A DNA stretch of 18,472 nucleotides from Porogramme epimiltina (lineage: Eukaryota; Basidiomycota; Agaricomycetes; Polyporales; Polyporaceae), in contig FTLJ01000288.1 of NCBI GenBank assembly GCA_900155495.1, forward strand, positions 1 to 18,472, read 5' to 3'. The translations under genes and the position numbers were made by a program. The notes under the pieces are model-generated. The model searched no databases, was not told the DNA's origin, and saw only the letters and a list, made by a program, of their open reading frames with translations. This document shows, piece by piece, positions 7,922-17,960 of the stretch. Positions within the stretch are counted from its first letter, which is position 1, and every line of letters starts with the position of its first letter.

Positions 7922-10857
7922 CTACATGAGTGCCGGATCTTCGTTGAACATGGGAGACACGGTCGGCGCGATGGTGAGGGTGGAAAGTGTGTCACAGTCG
8001 ACAAGGAACCGCTTCCAGGAGTCGTCGGAGGACACGTCGTTGCATACAACCTACGGGCGGGCAATGAACACCGCATAAGACACAACAACGGGTTGGTAGA
8101 CGTACCTCACAGTGCATCGACTTCTGGTTGCTCTCCAAGTCCGATGCACTCTCACACAAGGCACGAACCTCGTCGTGCTCGTCCTGTGCAGTGGACTGGC
8201 CTGATCCAGGAACAATCTCCTCGCTCTGCCTGACAGTCGCATTCGAATGCAGGAGATAACGCTCTCCTTCATAGTGCACGAAGAGGGGAGGGGAGGGTTG
8301 CTCAGAGTGGGTAGGCGCGCCGTTTAAGCTGTATGATCCCCAATGAGCCGCGCACCCACGACGAGATACGCGTAGACAGCACTCACTACGACTGTAGATC
8401 CTCGACGTATTCCTTCAACAAGGCGGGGTGACTCGACAGAGGCACGTCGGCAAGGGTAGATACCGCAAATTGCAAATCCATGGGCCTGGATGAAGTTTAG
8501 CCAGATCACGCAAGAGCACGCCAGCGGACAGCCAGAGAGCGTATCTCGGTTCACCGCACCTGTCGGGCATCATAAGATTGACTTCAGCTTGAACACCGGA
8601 GGTGCAACGAGCAGTCGATGCGATCGGGACCGCGCTCACAGCCGCCGCCGCCACTCGTTCGTCAAGTCGCCGTTCGGGTTCGGGGAGAGCGCCCTCACCC
8701 TCGCCAGATGGCGTGGAGTTGTCGCCATCGGTCCGCAGAATGTCGAGGAAGTCGTCGACGGCTTTGGTAGCGCTTTCCGGCTCGATGTGCTGCGGATCGG
8801 GTAGGGCGACTTCGAACGAGATAACCTTCCGCCGGGGAACCACCAGAGGAACGGTTGAGTTGCCGCCCCGAGGTTGAACGCTTGCGTCGTGGGAGGCGGA
8901 TAATGAGTGATAGACGAGCCTGTGGATCACCTTTTGGTGTGCTGGTGACGTGCTCAGGAGTGGCAAAGGTAGACTAGTTCCTAGCGTCATTTAGGCTGTA
9001 AAGCACGCAATTGATCGTGAGAGCTTACTCCGGGACAAATGCCATCTCGACGGCGTTGTTTGAGATCCATTTGCGTATCTTGCCGAATGGGTGTTGGCCC
9101 GTGAGTGGCGGTACAAGGGTCGGTCGCTGTTCCTGGGACGATCGGGTGAGGAGTATGTGTCCCAACCTGTGGTTAGCAGTCAGTGGTTGTTTAGGCGCCC
9201 ATAGGCCACCCCACTTACGATGCCCTAACGGAAATTCCGGATCCCTCGGAGGCTTCGGGTAAACTTTGAAGCAATGCTTCTCTCAGTTGAATGTGGGTTC
9301 TAAACGTGGTTGATCAGAATCGAAATGGTAAGGTTTGGCAGACTATACGTACTCGGCCTCCGACAGGAACTGCCCCTTTCCTTCTGCTAGGCTGTCCTGG
9401 CCGTCATGGGAGTCCCGGAAGCCGACGGTGAGCCATTCTCCGACTCGACGGAGGCGGAATGTGCCATTCGAATTCATAGTGAATGGTAGTGCCCGAGGAG
9501 AAAGATAAGGGTAGAAGGCGTATACGTGAGGCTGCATCATCATGGAACTGGCCGAACGAGAGTCCGCGCCAGGCGGAATATGCGTCAGCAAGGGTGTACG
9601 AGAGCCCTTCTGGATCTAGAGAAACCCGTTATTACGTTCGAAGGTGCATCCGTGAATGTAGACGAACCTCATGGGCGGCCCGGCTGGCGAAACGTTTTGC
9701 GACCTCGATTCCTTTTGCATCCCGCGCACAAATCCTCACCTGCGGGCAAGGTCAATCCAGAGACTAGCCTGTATAGACACAATAGACGTACGCTCCCAGG
9801 AGAAGACTTGACATTCTCGATAAAGGCTGAGGACAAGAGTGATATTCGTTGTACCATGTCTGCGGGGATCAATGCCGGCGATGGAAGCATGAATGTCTCT
9901 TCTACGAACGCCTGACCAGCCGCTGTCGTAAGGACGGAGGGGTATGAGATCATACGAAGGCACGCACCAATTTGAGAGACAGGATGTGTTCCGTCAGTTC
10001 CTTCACGCTGCTCCGTGTGCCTTCCACACGTAGAGCCAGAGGTTTTGCGCGCATGGATATGTGCACGTCGTAGTCTTGTGACATGCGCAGGAGATCCGCT
10101 CCATCTTGAGCTCTAGCGTAAGTGAATGCAACTCAAATCATACGCAGCTCCCTCACCTTTACCCAAGAGCAGGAATAGCTCACTGGACGCCATGGGCAAC
10201 ACTGCACGCGCATCCTCCCAATTAGAACACACCGACACTCTCCAGCCCGATGCACTCACTCTTTGTGGTCACCTCCGTGCTATCCCGCTTCGCCTTCTCC
10301 ACATCGCTCAATGTGGGCCACTGCCATAACTGCTCCAGGATGGACTCGGCGTAGTCAACCTTCTTCCGGTTTGTCGCGCAGTGTCGGGACGTGCCGAGGG
10401 TCTTAGTGAGGAACTCGCGCAGCTGGGTTTTGGTAAAGGACCTGCAGAGGGTCCCGATCACTTCATTGTAGGCCGGGGCGTACGCAGGGGACTGCAGGGA
10501 CGGGCGGTTGGCGGGGCGACAACGCTCGAGGTCCTCGAGAGTGGGCTGGATGCCCGCGGTGTTGATAGACGCGAGATAGTTCTGTACGCGGGAGAAGGGC
10601 TCGAGTGCGTCATCCGTGTTCGCCGCAGACGAAGGTTCGAGGGAGCCGGCCTGCGCGTCGGCGGAGGAGGACGGGGTGCGGGCACGGGTGCGGGTGCTGG
10701 GGCCGGGAACGTCGGTGCCAGCATGAGAGTGGGAAGCGGACGGGTCATGACGTTGTTGCGCAGCGGATGCGGCGTAGAAGCGGCGTGTGGAGGGCGCGGT
10801 GCGGTGGAGAACGAGAGAGCGAGAGAGCCTGGCCGGGCGAAGCAAGGGCGTAGACAT
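7922..10857 (-). CDS. SLS1: SLS1-like mitochondrial inner-membrane-bound regulator
   Basis: Predicted 760-aa protein in twelve exons: 10857-10260, 10201-10157, 10104-9968, 9911-9792, 9739-9668, 9615-9353, 9263-9219, 9166-9029, 8973-8560, 8485-8387, 8328-8106 and 8050-7922. Introns are 52-89 nt, four of them exactly 52, and all phases agree. Yeast Sls1 is a matrix-facing inner-membrane protein coordinating mitochondrial transcription with translation. The first 35 residues are Arg/Ser-rich without acids ([19 protein letters not shown]), ending RRFYAAS, a good mitochondrial presequence. The N-terminal domain shows [11 protein letters not shown] and [19 protein letters not shown]-like fold follows, with [14 protein letters not shown] (GxxG at 213-216) and DYDVHISM. 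Later blocks include [36 protein letters not shown] and DLESNQKS. An in-frame ATG at 10941 would add 28 residues and mask the presequence, so 10857 is preferred. The family call is by recognition of these blocks. Confidence 0.88.
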
Positions 10858-11165
10858 GGCCTGCCACAGCGAGGTCTCCCAAAGAGTCCAAGTCGGTGAC
10901 GCGCGCGGTCGCCGACCCGCGACTTTTCCCGTCTCGGTCACGGGATCATCATCGGGCGCCTACGCTACTCCGCCGCGCCCTGATCGCGGGGCAGACCGGC
11001 CCAGATGTCCTTGCGTCTTTATTTACCGGCCACAAATCGCAGCCTCCGCATATACAACACCGGTACGTGGTTGGCATAAGCTGTCACTACTACAAGCTCG
11101 TGAATGGTCGTAAGCAAGCATCTCTATCTCCACATCCCGCCGGCTTCGGCGATCAACCACAGAGT
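10858..11165. promoter_or_regulatory. SLS1 upstream region and permease 3' end
   Basis: This 308-bp gap lies between two minus-strand genes, so it carries the permease 3' UTR (near 11165) and the SLS1 promoter (towards 10858). The SLS1 start has a purine at -3. An upstream in-frame ATG at 10941 lies in this gap and might give an N-terminally extended form. No clear TATA box or other element is seen. Confidence 0.4.
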
Positions 11166-13872
11166 TTAGGCCTTCTTCTCTGCGGCGAGGTCGCTCGAAG
11201 AGTCATCCAGCTCCACCAGCCCATCAGTGTCATCCCCAACCTCGCCCTCCCAACCGTTCTCGGCAAGATATTTCAGGAACGCAGCGTCCTCGTCCGCGAG
11301 GTCCACGCCGGTCATATCCGGCACGAAGAAATAGGTTACTAGGATGCCGGTCACTCCACAGATTGCGGCAATGATGAACGTCCACCTGCGCAAAAGGCCC
11401 TTAGCTGCTAGGAAAATGACCGGGATAACGACACCCTCAACTCACTTCTTGCCGAGGTGCGTCTGGATGGGCGTGAAGGCCTGAGTGCCGACCGCTGCAC
11501 CTGTCTTGCCGATCGCAGCAGACAGCCCGTAGCACGTTCCCCTGAGCGGCCCGGACGTTACACAGAATCCTATCTCCGGTTTGTGCGGGGTACGTTACCT
11601 GACGGGGGTCGCGAACGACCTAGAAGACGTATTATTAGTACCCCACAGCAGATCACCCACCCCGTGTCGTCACTCACTCCGCGCTCACGAGGCCTAGCAT
11701 GTCCCCAGGTCCCTGAATGTTCCGATTTCAGCTCGCGGTACCGCATCGAAGATGTCCTACGGTCAGTTACCATGTTGCCGAAAGACTGCATCAATCCATA
11801 GCTAAAAATACGGGATTAGAACCAACCGGCCCTCGAGGAACGGGAGAAGCACATAATGAATGGCTTACAATATGACGAAGAGCGGGATGATGCCGATAAT
11901 CTTGTCGTACGCACATCCGATGATGAGGCCTTCCGCGAGCGAGGCACGTCAAGCAACTCTATTCCTCCTTGTCATAGGATTGCGAACGTCGCGCGAACTC
12001 ACCAAAGACAAGATAGCCGCTGAACCCAAGGATCATCTAGAACGAAGTCATTCGGAATTGAGTTCATTCGGAATTGCCATGAATGCCGGCAATTATCCCC
12101 TACGTACCGTATTCCTCCGACCCAACCGGTTACACAGTAACGCGCCGACGAAGACACCTTTAGGAAAGTCAGCGAAGAATTCGGAGTGCCCGCAGGCGAA
12201 TCTATTTTGTTCACCGGGCAATGCGATTGCGCCCAGGAGGAGCTGCCACTCCGCAGTCTGCTTGATGTCACCGTTCTTTATGACACTGGAGATGATCGTG
12301 CCGGAGAAGACCCCGTTGGGAAATGTGACCTGTGCGAATTCTGCAAGGTGAGCGGCACGAACCCGACAAGAGAGCGAAATTCGCGCACGAAGTCATATAG
12401 GAACCTAACATATCACTTAGCGACATCTCAAGCTGTGCCCCTGGAAGTGGCACTCACCATGCTCCACAAGTGCCGATGAGCGCCCGCCAGTATCGCTTGG
12501 CCACGAGCCAGTATGGCACACGACCTGTACAGTGCGTGAACCTCTTGGACAGAGCGAGACAGCATCCGCGGGGCCCGCGACGTACGTTTGATAGCACCTC
12601 TCCGGAAGCTGTCACACGCGGGCGCAGTCAGCTCCGGTGACTAGACCCAGAGGCGTGGATGCACTTACAGCTGCGTGTTGAGCATTCGCATGCGGAAATA
12701 AAACACGGTCAACGGCAAGAGGATTCCGATCCCAAAGCACACGCGCCAGACGGTGTTCAGATGGTCCTCGCCTGCCGCCGACAGCACGATGAGGAAGACC
12801 GACACGGCCAAGGGCCCCCCGAACTGGGACGAGTCCGTCAGCGCGCGGACCATGACCAAGCCGAGGCCCCTGGGCCAGGACGACGTACGCTCAGGACAAA
12901 GTTCGTGACCATGATGAAGACTGTCGTCGAGCCCGATATGGGCGTGAGCGATCGCGCAGCAGGTCTGGGTTTTACGGAATCGCGCACCAGGACCGCGCTG
13001 TTTCAGGAGCTTCTCATTGGCAGCCTCGCTGGCGCTCGTCGAGGACGCGGGATACTCGCCGCCGACGCCCTGCGGGGCCGGGACAGAACGTGTTTAGCGT
13101 GAAAGCCGCGTGAGGGGCGCACGGAAGCCGGTGTCATACTGACCACTCCCGTAATGCCTCTAGCAACAGTCAAGAACCAGAAGAGGCCCTGCGCGCTGCC
13201 GTGCGCGCCATGTGCGGCGGTGGCGAGCGTTGCGCCGAGGACGATGAGGAGCGTGGTAGCGACGAGCGCCGCCTTGCGCCCAATTCTGTCGCACAGGAGG
13301 CCGACCGAGACTTGGCCAAGGACCGCGCCTGGGAAGGGTCGAGGTCAACGCGTCCCACGGTGTCGCGAACAAACCTTATGGGCGGGGCCCACGCTTACCT
13401 ACGAGCAGTGCGTTGGACACACGGGTCGACACGACCGACGTGTAATCTTTGGGATAGAGCTTTTTGAACACGACCTGCGTGACAGAGCGGGATCCCATTG
13501 TGGCGTCAGACGCAAATGTGTGACCGGCGCGAGGTGAAACGCGCGCCGGGCGGGGGAGTGACTGACGTTGCCCATGGTCAAGAGATTGTTCTGGTCTGTC
13601 GGGTCGCTCAACGCTCGATGCTCGGCGCGCCCGGACACAATGCGTGAAGTGCGTGAGTACATACATCCGTCTGAGATTAGGCCGAACGCTGCGGCGGCGA
13701 TGGTCATGTACGCGCTCAGGGCCGCCCTCCTCGACATTGCGCTCGGCGGCTGCGGCTTGGCAGGAGCGCATCCATCGACGGAATCTTGCGCCTCTCGCTT
13801 GGTGTCGCTGTCTCCAGCGTACGGGGTCGCGTCGACGTTCGCATCGGGCGCTTTCTCCGAGAGAGCAGACAT
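11166..13872 (-). CDS. MFS permease, PHS/GIT1-like (phosphate or glycerophosphodiester uptake)
   Basis: Predicted 511-aa, 12-TM plasma-membrane symporter in nineteen exons: 13872-13665, 13595-13567, 13474-13399, 13328-13144, 13069-12988, 12920-12889, 12823-12669, 12608-12586, 12524-12458, 12404-12389, 12329-12215, 12157-12108, 12036-12003, 11929-11869, 11801-11771, 11712-11678, 11619-11599, 11541-11446 and 11385-11166. Introns are 53-92 nt. An acidic N-terminal tail of about 50 residues precedes TM1. Seen in order: GLISDGYQNNLLTMGN, VFKKLYPKDYTSVVSTRVSN, the MFS loop CDRIGRKAAL (117-126), the PHS-type GVGVGGEYP (165-173), NFVLSFGGPLAVS, FLYDFVTFPNGVFSG, GPGDMLGLVSAESF, RGTCYGLSAAIGK and a cytosolic tail after FFVPDMTGVDLADEDA. 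Yeast relatives are Git1 (glycerophosphoinositol) and Pho84 (phosphate); the GIT1-like group fits better, but the substrate cannot be read from sequence. The start context CCACCATGT is good. Several exons are shorter than 35 nt. Confidence 0.92.
12046..12076. repeat. Tandem duplication of a 15/16-bp unit inside a permease intron
   Basis: AGTCATTCGGAATTG (12046-12060) is followed directly by AGTTCATTCGGAATTG (12061-12076). The copies differ only by one extra T. They lie entirely inside the 71-nt intron 12037-12107 of the permease gene, so they account for part of its length. This looks like a recent local slippage duplication. Confidence 0.85.
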
Positions 13873-14260
13873 GGTGGACGAGCGGGGGCAAGCAAGGGAC
13901 GCGGACGACGGGCGTGGGGGTCACCCGCCCACTATATGATGGCACGGTGCATGGTCCGACATCAAACGCAGCAAAATCGTCGGCGAGCTGGCTAGGCACA
14001 TTACCCTCGACGCGACAGGCGTGGCCAGCGTCGAGGACGATGAGTGGGCAGGAGGGCCGGGGGCGGCGCACGTTTGTGATGAGCTCGCCGTCGCGGTCTC
14101 CGTACGTGGGCTGCTCTCCCCCACAGCTGTCCGCGCCATCTGCGCCTTCGACCCACCGAACCCGGCTCAATATCAGGCGCGCCCTGCTAGTGCGTGCCGA
14201 GCCCGGCATCTCAGGGACACGTGCTAAAATTACCCCACCCAGCCACGTGCCACCAGCCTT
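13873..14260 (-). promoter_or_regulatory. Putative permease promoter with two CACGTG E-boxes
   Basis: Two CACGTG sites lie at 14218-14223 and 14244-14249, 20 bp apart and about 350-380 bp upstream of the permease start at 13872. Read on the gene strand, the distal one is GCACGTGG, which resembles the high-affinity yeast Pho4 site. A weak TATA-like ATCATATAGT sits at 13931-13940, about 60 bp before the ATG, followed by a C/T-rich leader. In yeast, GIT1 and PHO84 respond to phosphate through Pho4, so phosphate control is a reasonable inference; the sites alone do not prove it. Confidence 0.4.
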
Positions 14261-14932
14261 TCCAGAGGCGTACCGCCGGCCCGGGTCCACCCGCGGCATC
14301 TGCCGCCCCGACAGCGTTCTCGACACGCCGCGCGCCAACGGTTCCCGTTCGAAGTCACCGGGGCAATAGACGCAGGCGCCCGCGAGATCTTCCAGCGTCC
14401 TCGCCTCGACGATCGCGCTGGCGTTTGGGACACATTCTCAGAGCACGTCTATCCGGTAGCCACATGTCCCTTGAGCTTCCCTACCTCCCCCAGGAGAGGA
14501 AATGGCGGGTAGAACTGCGGGCGCGGCGCGCGCGGGGTAAACACTCGACTCCGAGACCCTCGGCCGAGCCCCAGTCGACGATCCACTCACTTTTCGCTAG
14601 TGGTCGTCGGCCCTGGCCCGACTAAGTTTATCGGCCCAGCTCCCCGCACACCGCGGTGCAGCTACAGCTGGTGTCGCGCCGTCGGAGACGAGACATAAGG
14701 CTCGTGACAAACGTTCTGCGGCAACCGGTATGTCAGCGAGGGAATGGGAGCATGTGCGCGGCCCTTCGCCCCCGCACTAAGACAGAGCCGGCGGTTCTCG
14801 TCTTCAGGCCCGCCCCCGCGTGCGCTCGTGGGGAGCCCCATTCGTATTTCAGGCCCGCGAGGGCTTGAGAAGTCGCTCCCAGCATCACCCCAGCGCACAG
14901 ATGCGGGCAACGGACGTCAAACTTCTGTCGAA

Positions 14933-14950
14933 GGGGGGGGGGGTTGGGGG
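14933..14950 (+). repeat. Long G tract (G11, then TTGGGGG)
   Basis: Eleven consecutive G residues (14933-14943) are followed by TT and five more G. Further long runs occur at 15499-15508 (G10), 16295-16300 (G6), 16310-16313 (G4) and 16331-16337 (G7). Such clusters can form G-quadruplexes on the plus strand and are prone to length variation and sequencing error. Confidence 0.8.
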
Positions 14951-15008
14951 CGCAGAACGCCTGGGGGCTCATTCGTATAAGCGAGACACGTCGCCGCAAT
15001 CGGACGGC

Positions 15009-15046
15009 GTCGCGGTCGCGGTCGCGCGGCGACATAGGGCGACATA
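15009..15046. repeat. Short tandem repeats GTCGCG x3 and GGCGACATA x2
   Basis: GTCGCG occurs three times in tandem at 15009-15026. Immediately after, GGCGACATA occurs at 15028-15036 and again at 15038-15046 with a single base between. No function is suggested; it is simple-sequence expansion in a GC-rich region. Confidence 0.8.
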
Positions 15047-17329
15047 TGGTCGGCGAGGACGCTGTGATTCTCCTGTGATCGCCTCCGTCGATCCGCCCTC
15101 GCTCTGCGTGCCTCCCTCTGGCACGCTGCGCCGCGCCGCGCCGCTGCGCCACACCGCGCGCGACCGGCACGCCGCGCTCCATGGGGGCCGGAGGGCGCAC
15201 GGGCGAGAGGACGCTTCGGAGGGATCAGAAGTGCAGAAGGGCCTTGCCTTGTCCCCGATATCCGTCTTTGGCACCGACAGCTTTATGGAATTGGGGAGTA
15301 TCATATCACCGGGCGGCTCTAAAACCCTCGTACGGTCGCGCAGGCGCGCGCACGCGCTGCACCGCCTGCCGCGAACGGGCTGCCCTTCTCTCGAGGGTCA
15401 AGATCTCCCAGACCCCGCATGGATACGGCTAATCCGTTCGGGGCCATCGAAGGGCGGCGCGAGATCCATTCTCGAGCTGTTTGTCTCCGCGCGGACGAGG
15501 GGGGGGGGTCTCCATAGTGTGCCGCGGTACTTACGTTGTGGACGCTGGAGACGATATGATGATGATCGCTGTTGTTGGTGCAAGATGGCCAGCGTGCGAA
15601 CCTGCCCCGCTCGCGGCGTGTGAATCATGATAACAAGGTGTCCACGAACACGAGTGTGCACCCGGTGTACCGTCCACGCAGAAGGCTTCCTCGACGTCCA
15701 TAATGATATCGCGCTCGCGGTCCTCCGGAGAGCAAGGCCCTCGCGCCAAGCGCGCTCCACGTGGAGTGCGAAGTATGGGAAGAGCAGCACCTACTCGCGG
15801 CGTTCCTCGGGCGTCCCTTGGCCGTGGTCTGGGGAAATCCCGAGTAAAAAAGATTCGCGCACGGGAAGTCGCAAAGAAGTGGTCCGGGCAAAAACGGCCT
15901 TGGCAGTTAAATGCATTGAGCGGCTACAGGCGCACCGACTGACAGTCGGAACAGAGAAGATGGCTTAATACAATGGGGACACATCTCGCATGCCCGCTTA
16001 ACGGACAGACCGTGCGACGGCGAAGGGAGTTGCTTGAAAGGCCGCTGTCCCCTCCGACCTGCTCCTGGAGAACGCACTCCTGGACGATATAGAAACCTGA
16101 TTAGCCGTGCATCCACAGATTGACGCGGACCGGTGGTGACCGTGAACCTACGACAAAATCCAGAACGGCGGGCGACATCATCCTAGATCATTCGGCGGGC
16201 ATCGCATCATGCAAACGTCCATATGTCGCGCTAGAGGGGCTCCGCATGGGCTCCATACGGACCCGCGAATGCGCACCTAGCAAGGATAAGATTTGGGGGG
16301 ACCCGCCCTGGGGCGAGATAGATGACTTCCGGGGGGGTTCCCACCGTGACCCAGCGCCGGGACGCGGCAGTGTTTTTGCGACGCGTTCGGAGTTTCGCCC
16401 TCTGCCGTTGCTCACGTCGCAGGAAATGTATGGGTGGCGTCGGCGTCGCGGAGCATTTAGTTCGCGGTGGCCAGCGCCGTGCGGTTTTGGACGTTGTCGG
16501 TCGCGCCGATCCTGCGCATTGCGTCTCTGCGCGCCGCCGGCGTCCGCGAGATGGAGGTGGCGCTGGGGAGGGGCCGGCTTCCAATGCGTTCGCCAGCTCA
16601 AAGTGGAGTTGGACTTCGGGGACGATGCCATAGGCGGCGGAGCTGAAGAATTCGCCGAGGAAAAGGGTATCTGACCGCGCAGACAGCAGATCCTGGCTCT
16701 AGAGCAGTGGCTGGTGACACTGACGTCGGGAAGCGGCGGATCCGTAGAGAGCAGACCTTTTTGACGTCATGCTGTCGGGCCTGTCGATGGGAGGGCACCC
16801 CCCTAAAATAAGCACTTAGGAAGCTCACTACGAGACAGGCAGTACAAGGCCCGGCGGGGGTGTGCGGGGTGCGCGTAGGGCGACGTCGGTTGGTCGTTGG
16901 GCAGCCAAATTTGATGGGAGGGGACATTGCAGCGCGGAGCGTCTCCTGGGGGTTACGGTAGATGAACAGCGCCCTGGGATGCAATGTGACATTGCGGCAA
17001 TCGAGAACAACACCCAGCGGTGTGGGGACAGCCGTCGGTTCGGGTAGGGCGCAGGCGGACTCATCGTCGGTCGAAAATCTATCTTGGGCGCGTCGAGCTA
17101 TCGACTCCGGTCAGGGTGACCGGGTTTGAATGGGGCAGCCACAGCCGCCGCTGGAGGAGGCGCGCGGCTGGTGGCGTTGGAGGATCATCGTGGTGCGGAC
17201 GTAAGGCCGGATTAGGAACGCCGCCAGGTATGCACTAGCTCGCGTGGGGGCGAAGGATACGCGTGGGCTGGGGCTGAAGAATGCTGTGTGCGCTCAACTC
17301 CTTGGAGAAGAAGCCGTCCCGTGATTGGA

Positions 17330-17960
17330 GGAAGGGCTGACGAAGGATTTTGTGTGAATGCTCGGCGGAGGCAGGGAGAAGACAGGGCGGAAGGGGGGCA
17401 GGGGTCGAAGGCGGGTGGACGGGTGCGTGACAAGCGGGGGTGTGACGAGGGGAGGAAGTGAATGGGTCGGGAGGTGGGGGGGCATTGGACTGGCCAGGTT
17501 TGGGAGAGGGGATATCTGGGAAATCAGGAAACTGTCTAGTGTCTGGTATGCATCACAGACGTCGGAGGGGGCATGCGGAGCAGGAGGGGGTGAATTCGGA
17601 ATTGCTGTCTGGAGACGCAGTAGGAAAGTTTCCACGACGAAGAGTCGGAGCAACGCGCCAGGAGGACGCAAGGGATGTCATCGCACAGACGAATTCCGAA
17701 TGAACAAGGGACGCCGAGAAAGGGATCGGGGGAGGGGGATCTGGAGTACCGGACGGATTGGGAGACGGGGACAGCATGGTCAAACGCGGACGAGAAGTGG
17801 CCAGGGGGGCGGTCCGCTGCGGGGTGTGGCAGGGTGACAGCACGTGCGGGTGCGCGGGAGGCCGTGGGTGGCGGGCGGCAGGTGGGAGCTAGGGCCAAGA
17901 GCGAGGGCGGCGGGGGCGAGGGATAATGGACGCGGCTGGAGGCGGGCGTCGAACGTCGAG
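17330..17960. other. Purine-rich (plus) / pyrimidine-rich (minus) block
   Basis: For about 600 bp the plus strand is dominated by G and A, with repeated GGAGG, GGGGA and AGGGG words. Read on the minus strand this gives long Pro/Ser-rich open frames (for example 18144-17536 and 17671-17294) of low complexity with no domain. The bias probably reflects a polypurine/polypyrimidine tract and not a protein gene, though a long C/T-rich 5' leader of a minus-strand gene cannot be excluded. Confidence 0.5.

Noticed and set aside
10381..10899. 172-aa Gly/Arg-rich plus-strand open frame
   Set aside because: It is antisense to SLS1 exon 1 and low in complexity. SLS1 has the presequence and family blocks on the other strand.
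15560..15810. Possible frameshifted DUF6533-like membrane fragment on the minus strand (SLWTSRKPSAWTV in one frame, CTLVFVDTLLS in another)
   Set aside because: The resemblance depends on joining two frames without a splice site, and no flanking family motifs are present. Chance is at least as likely.
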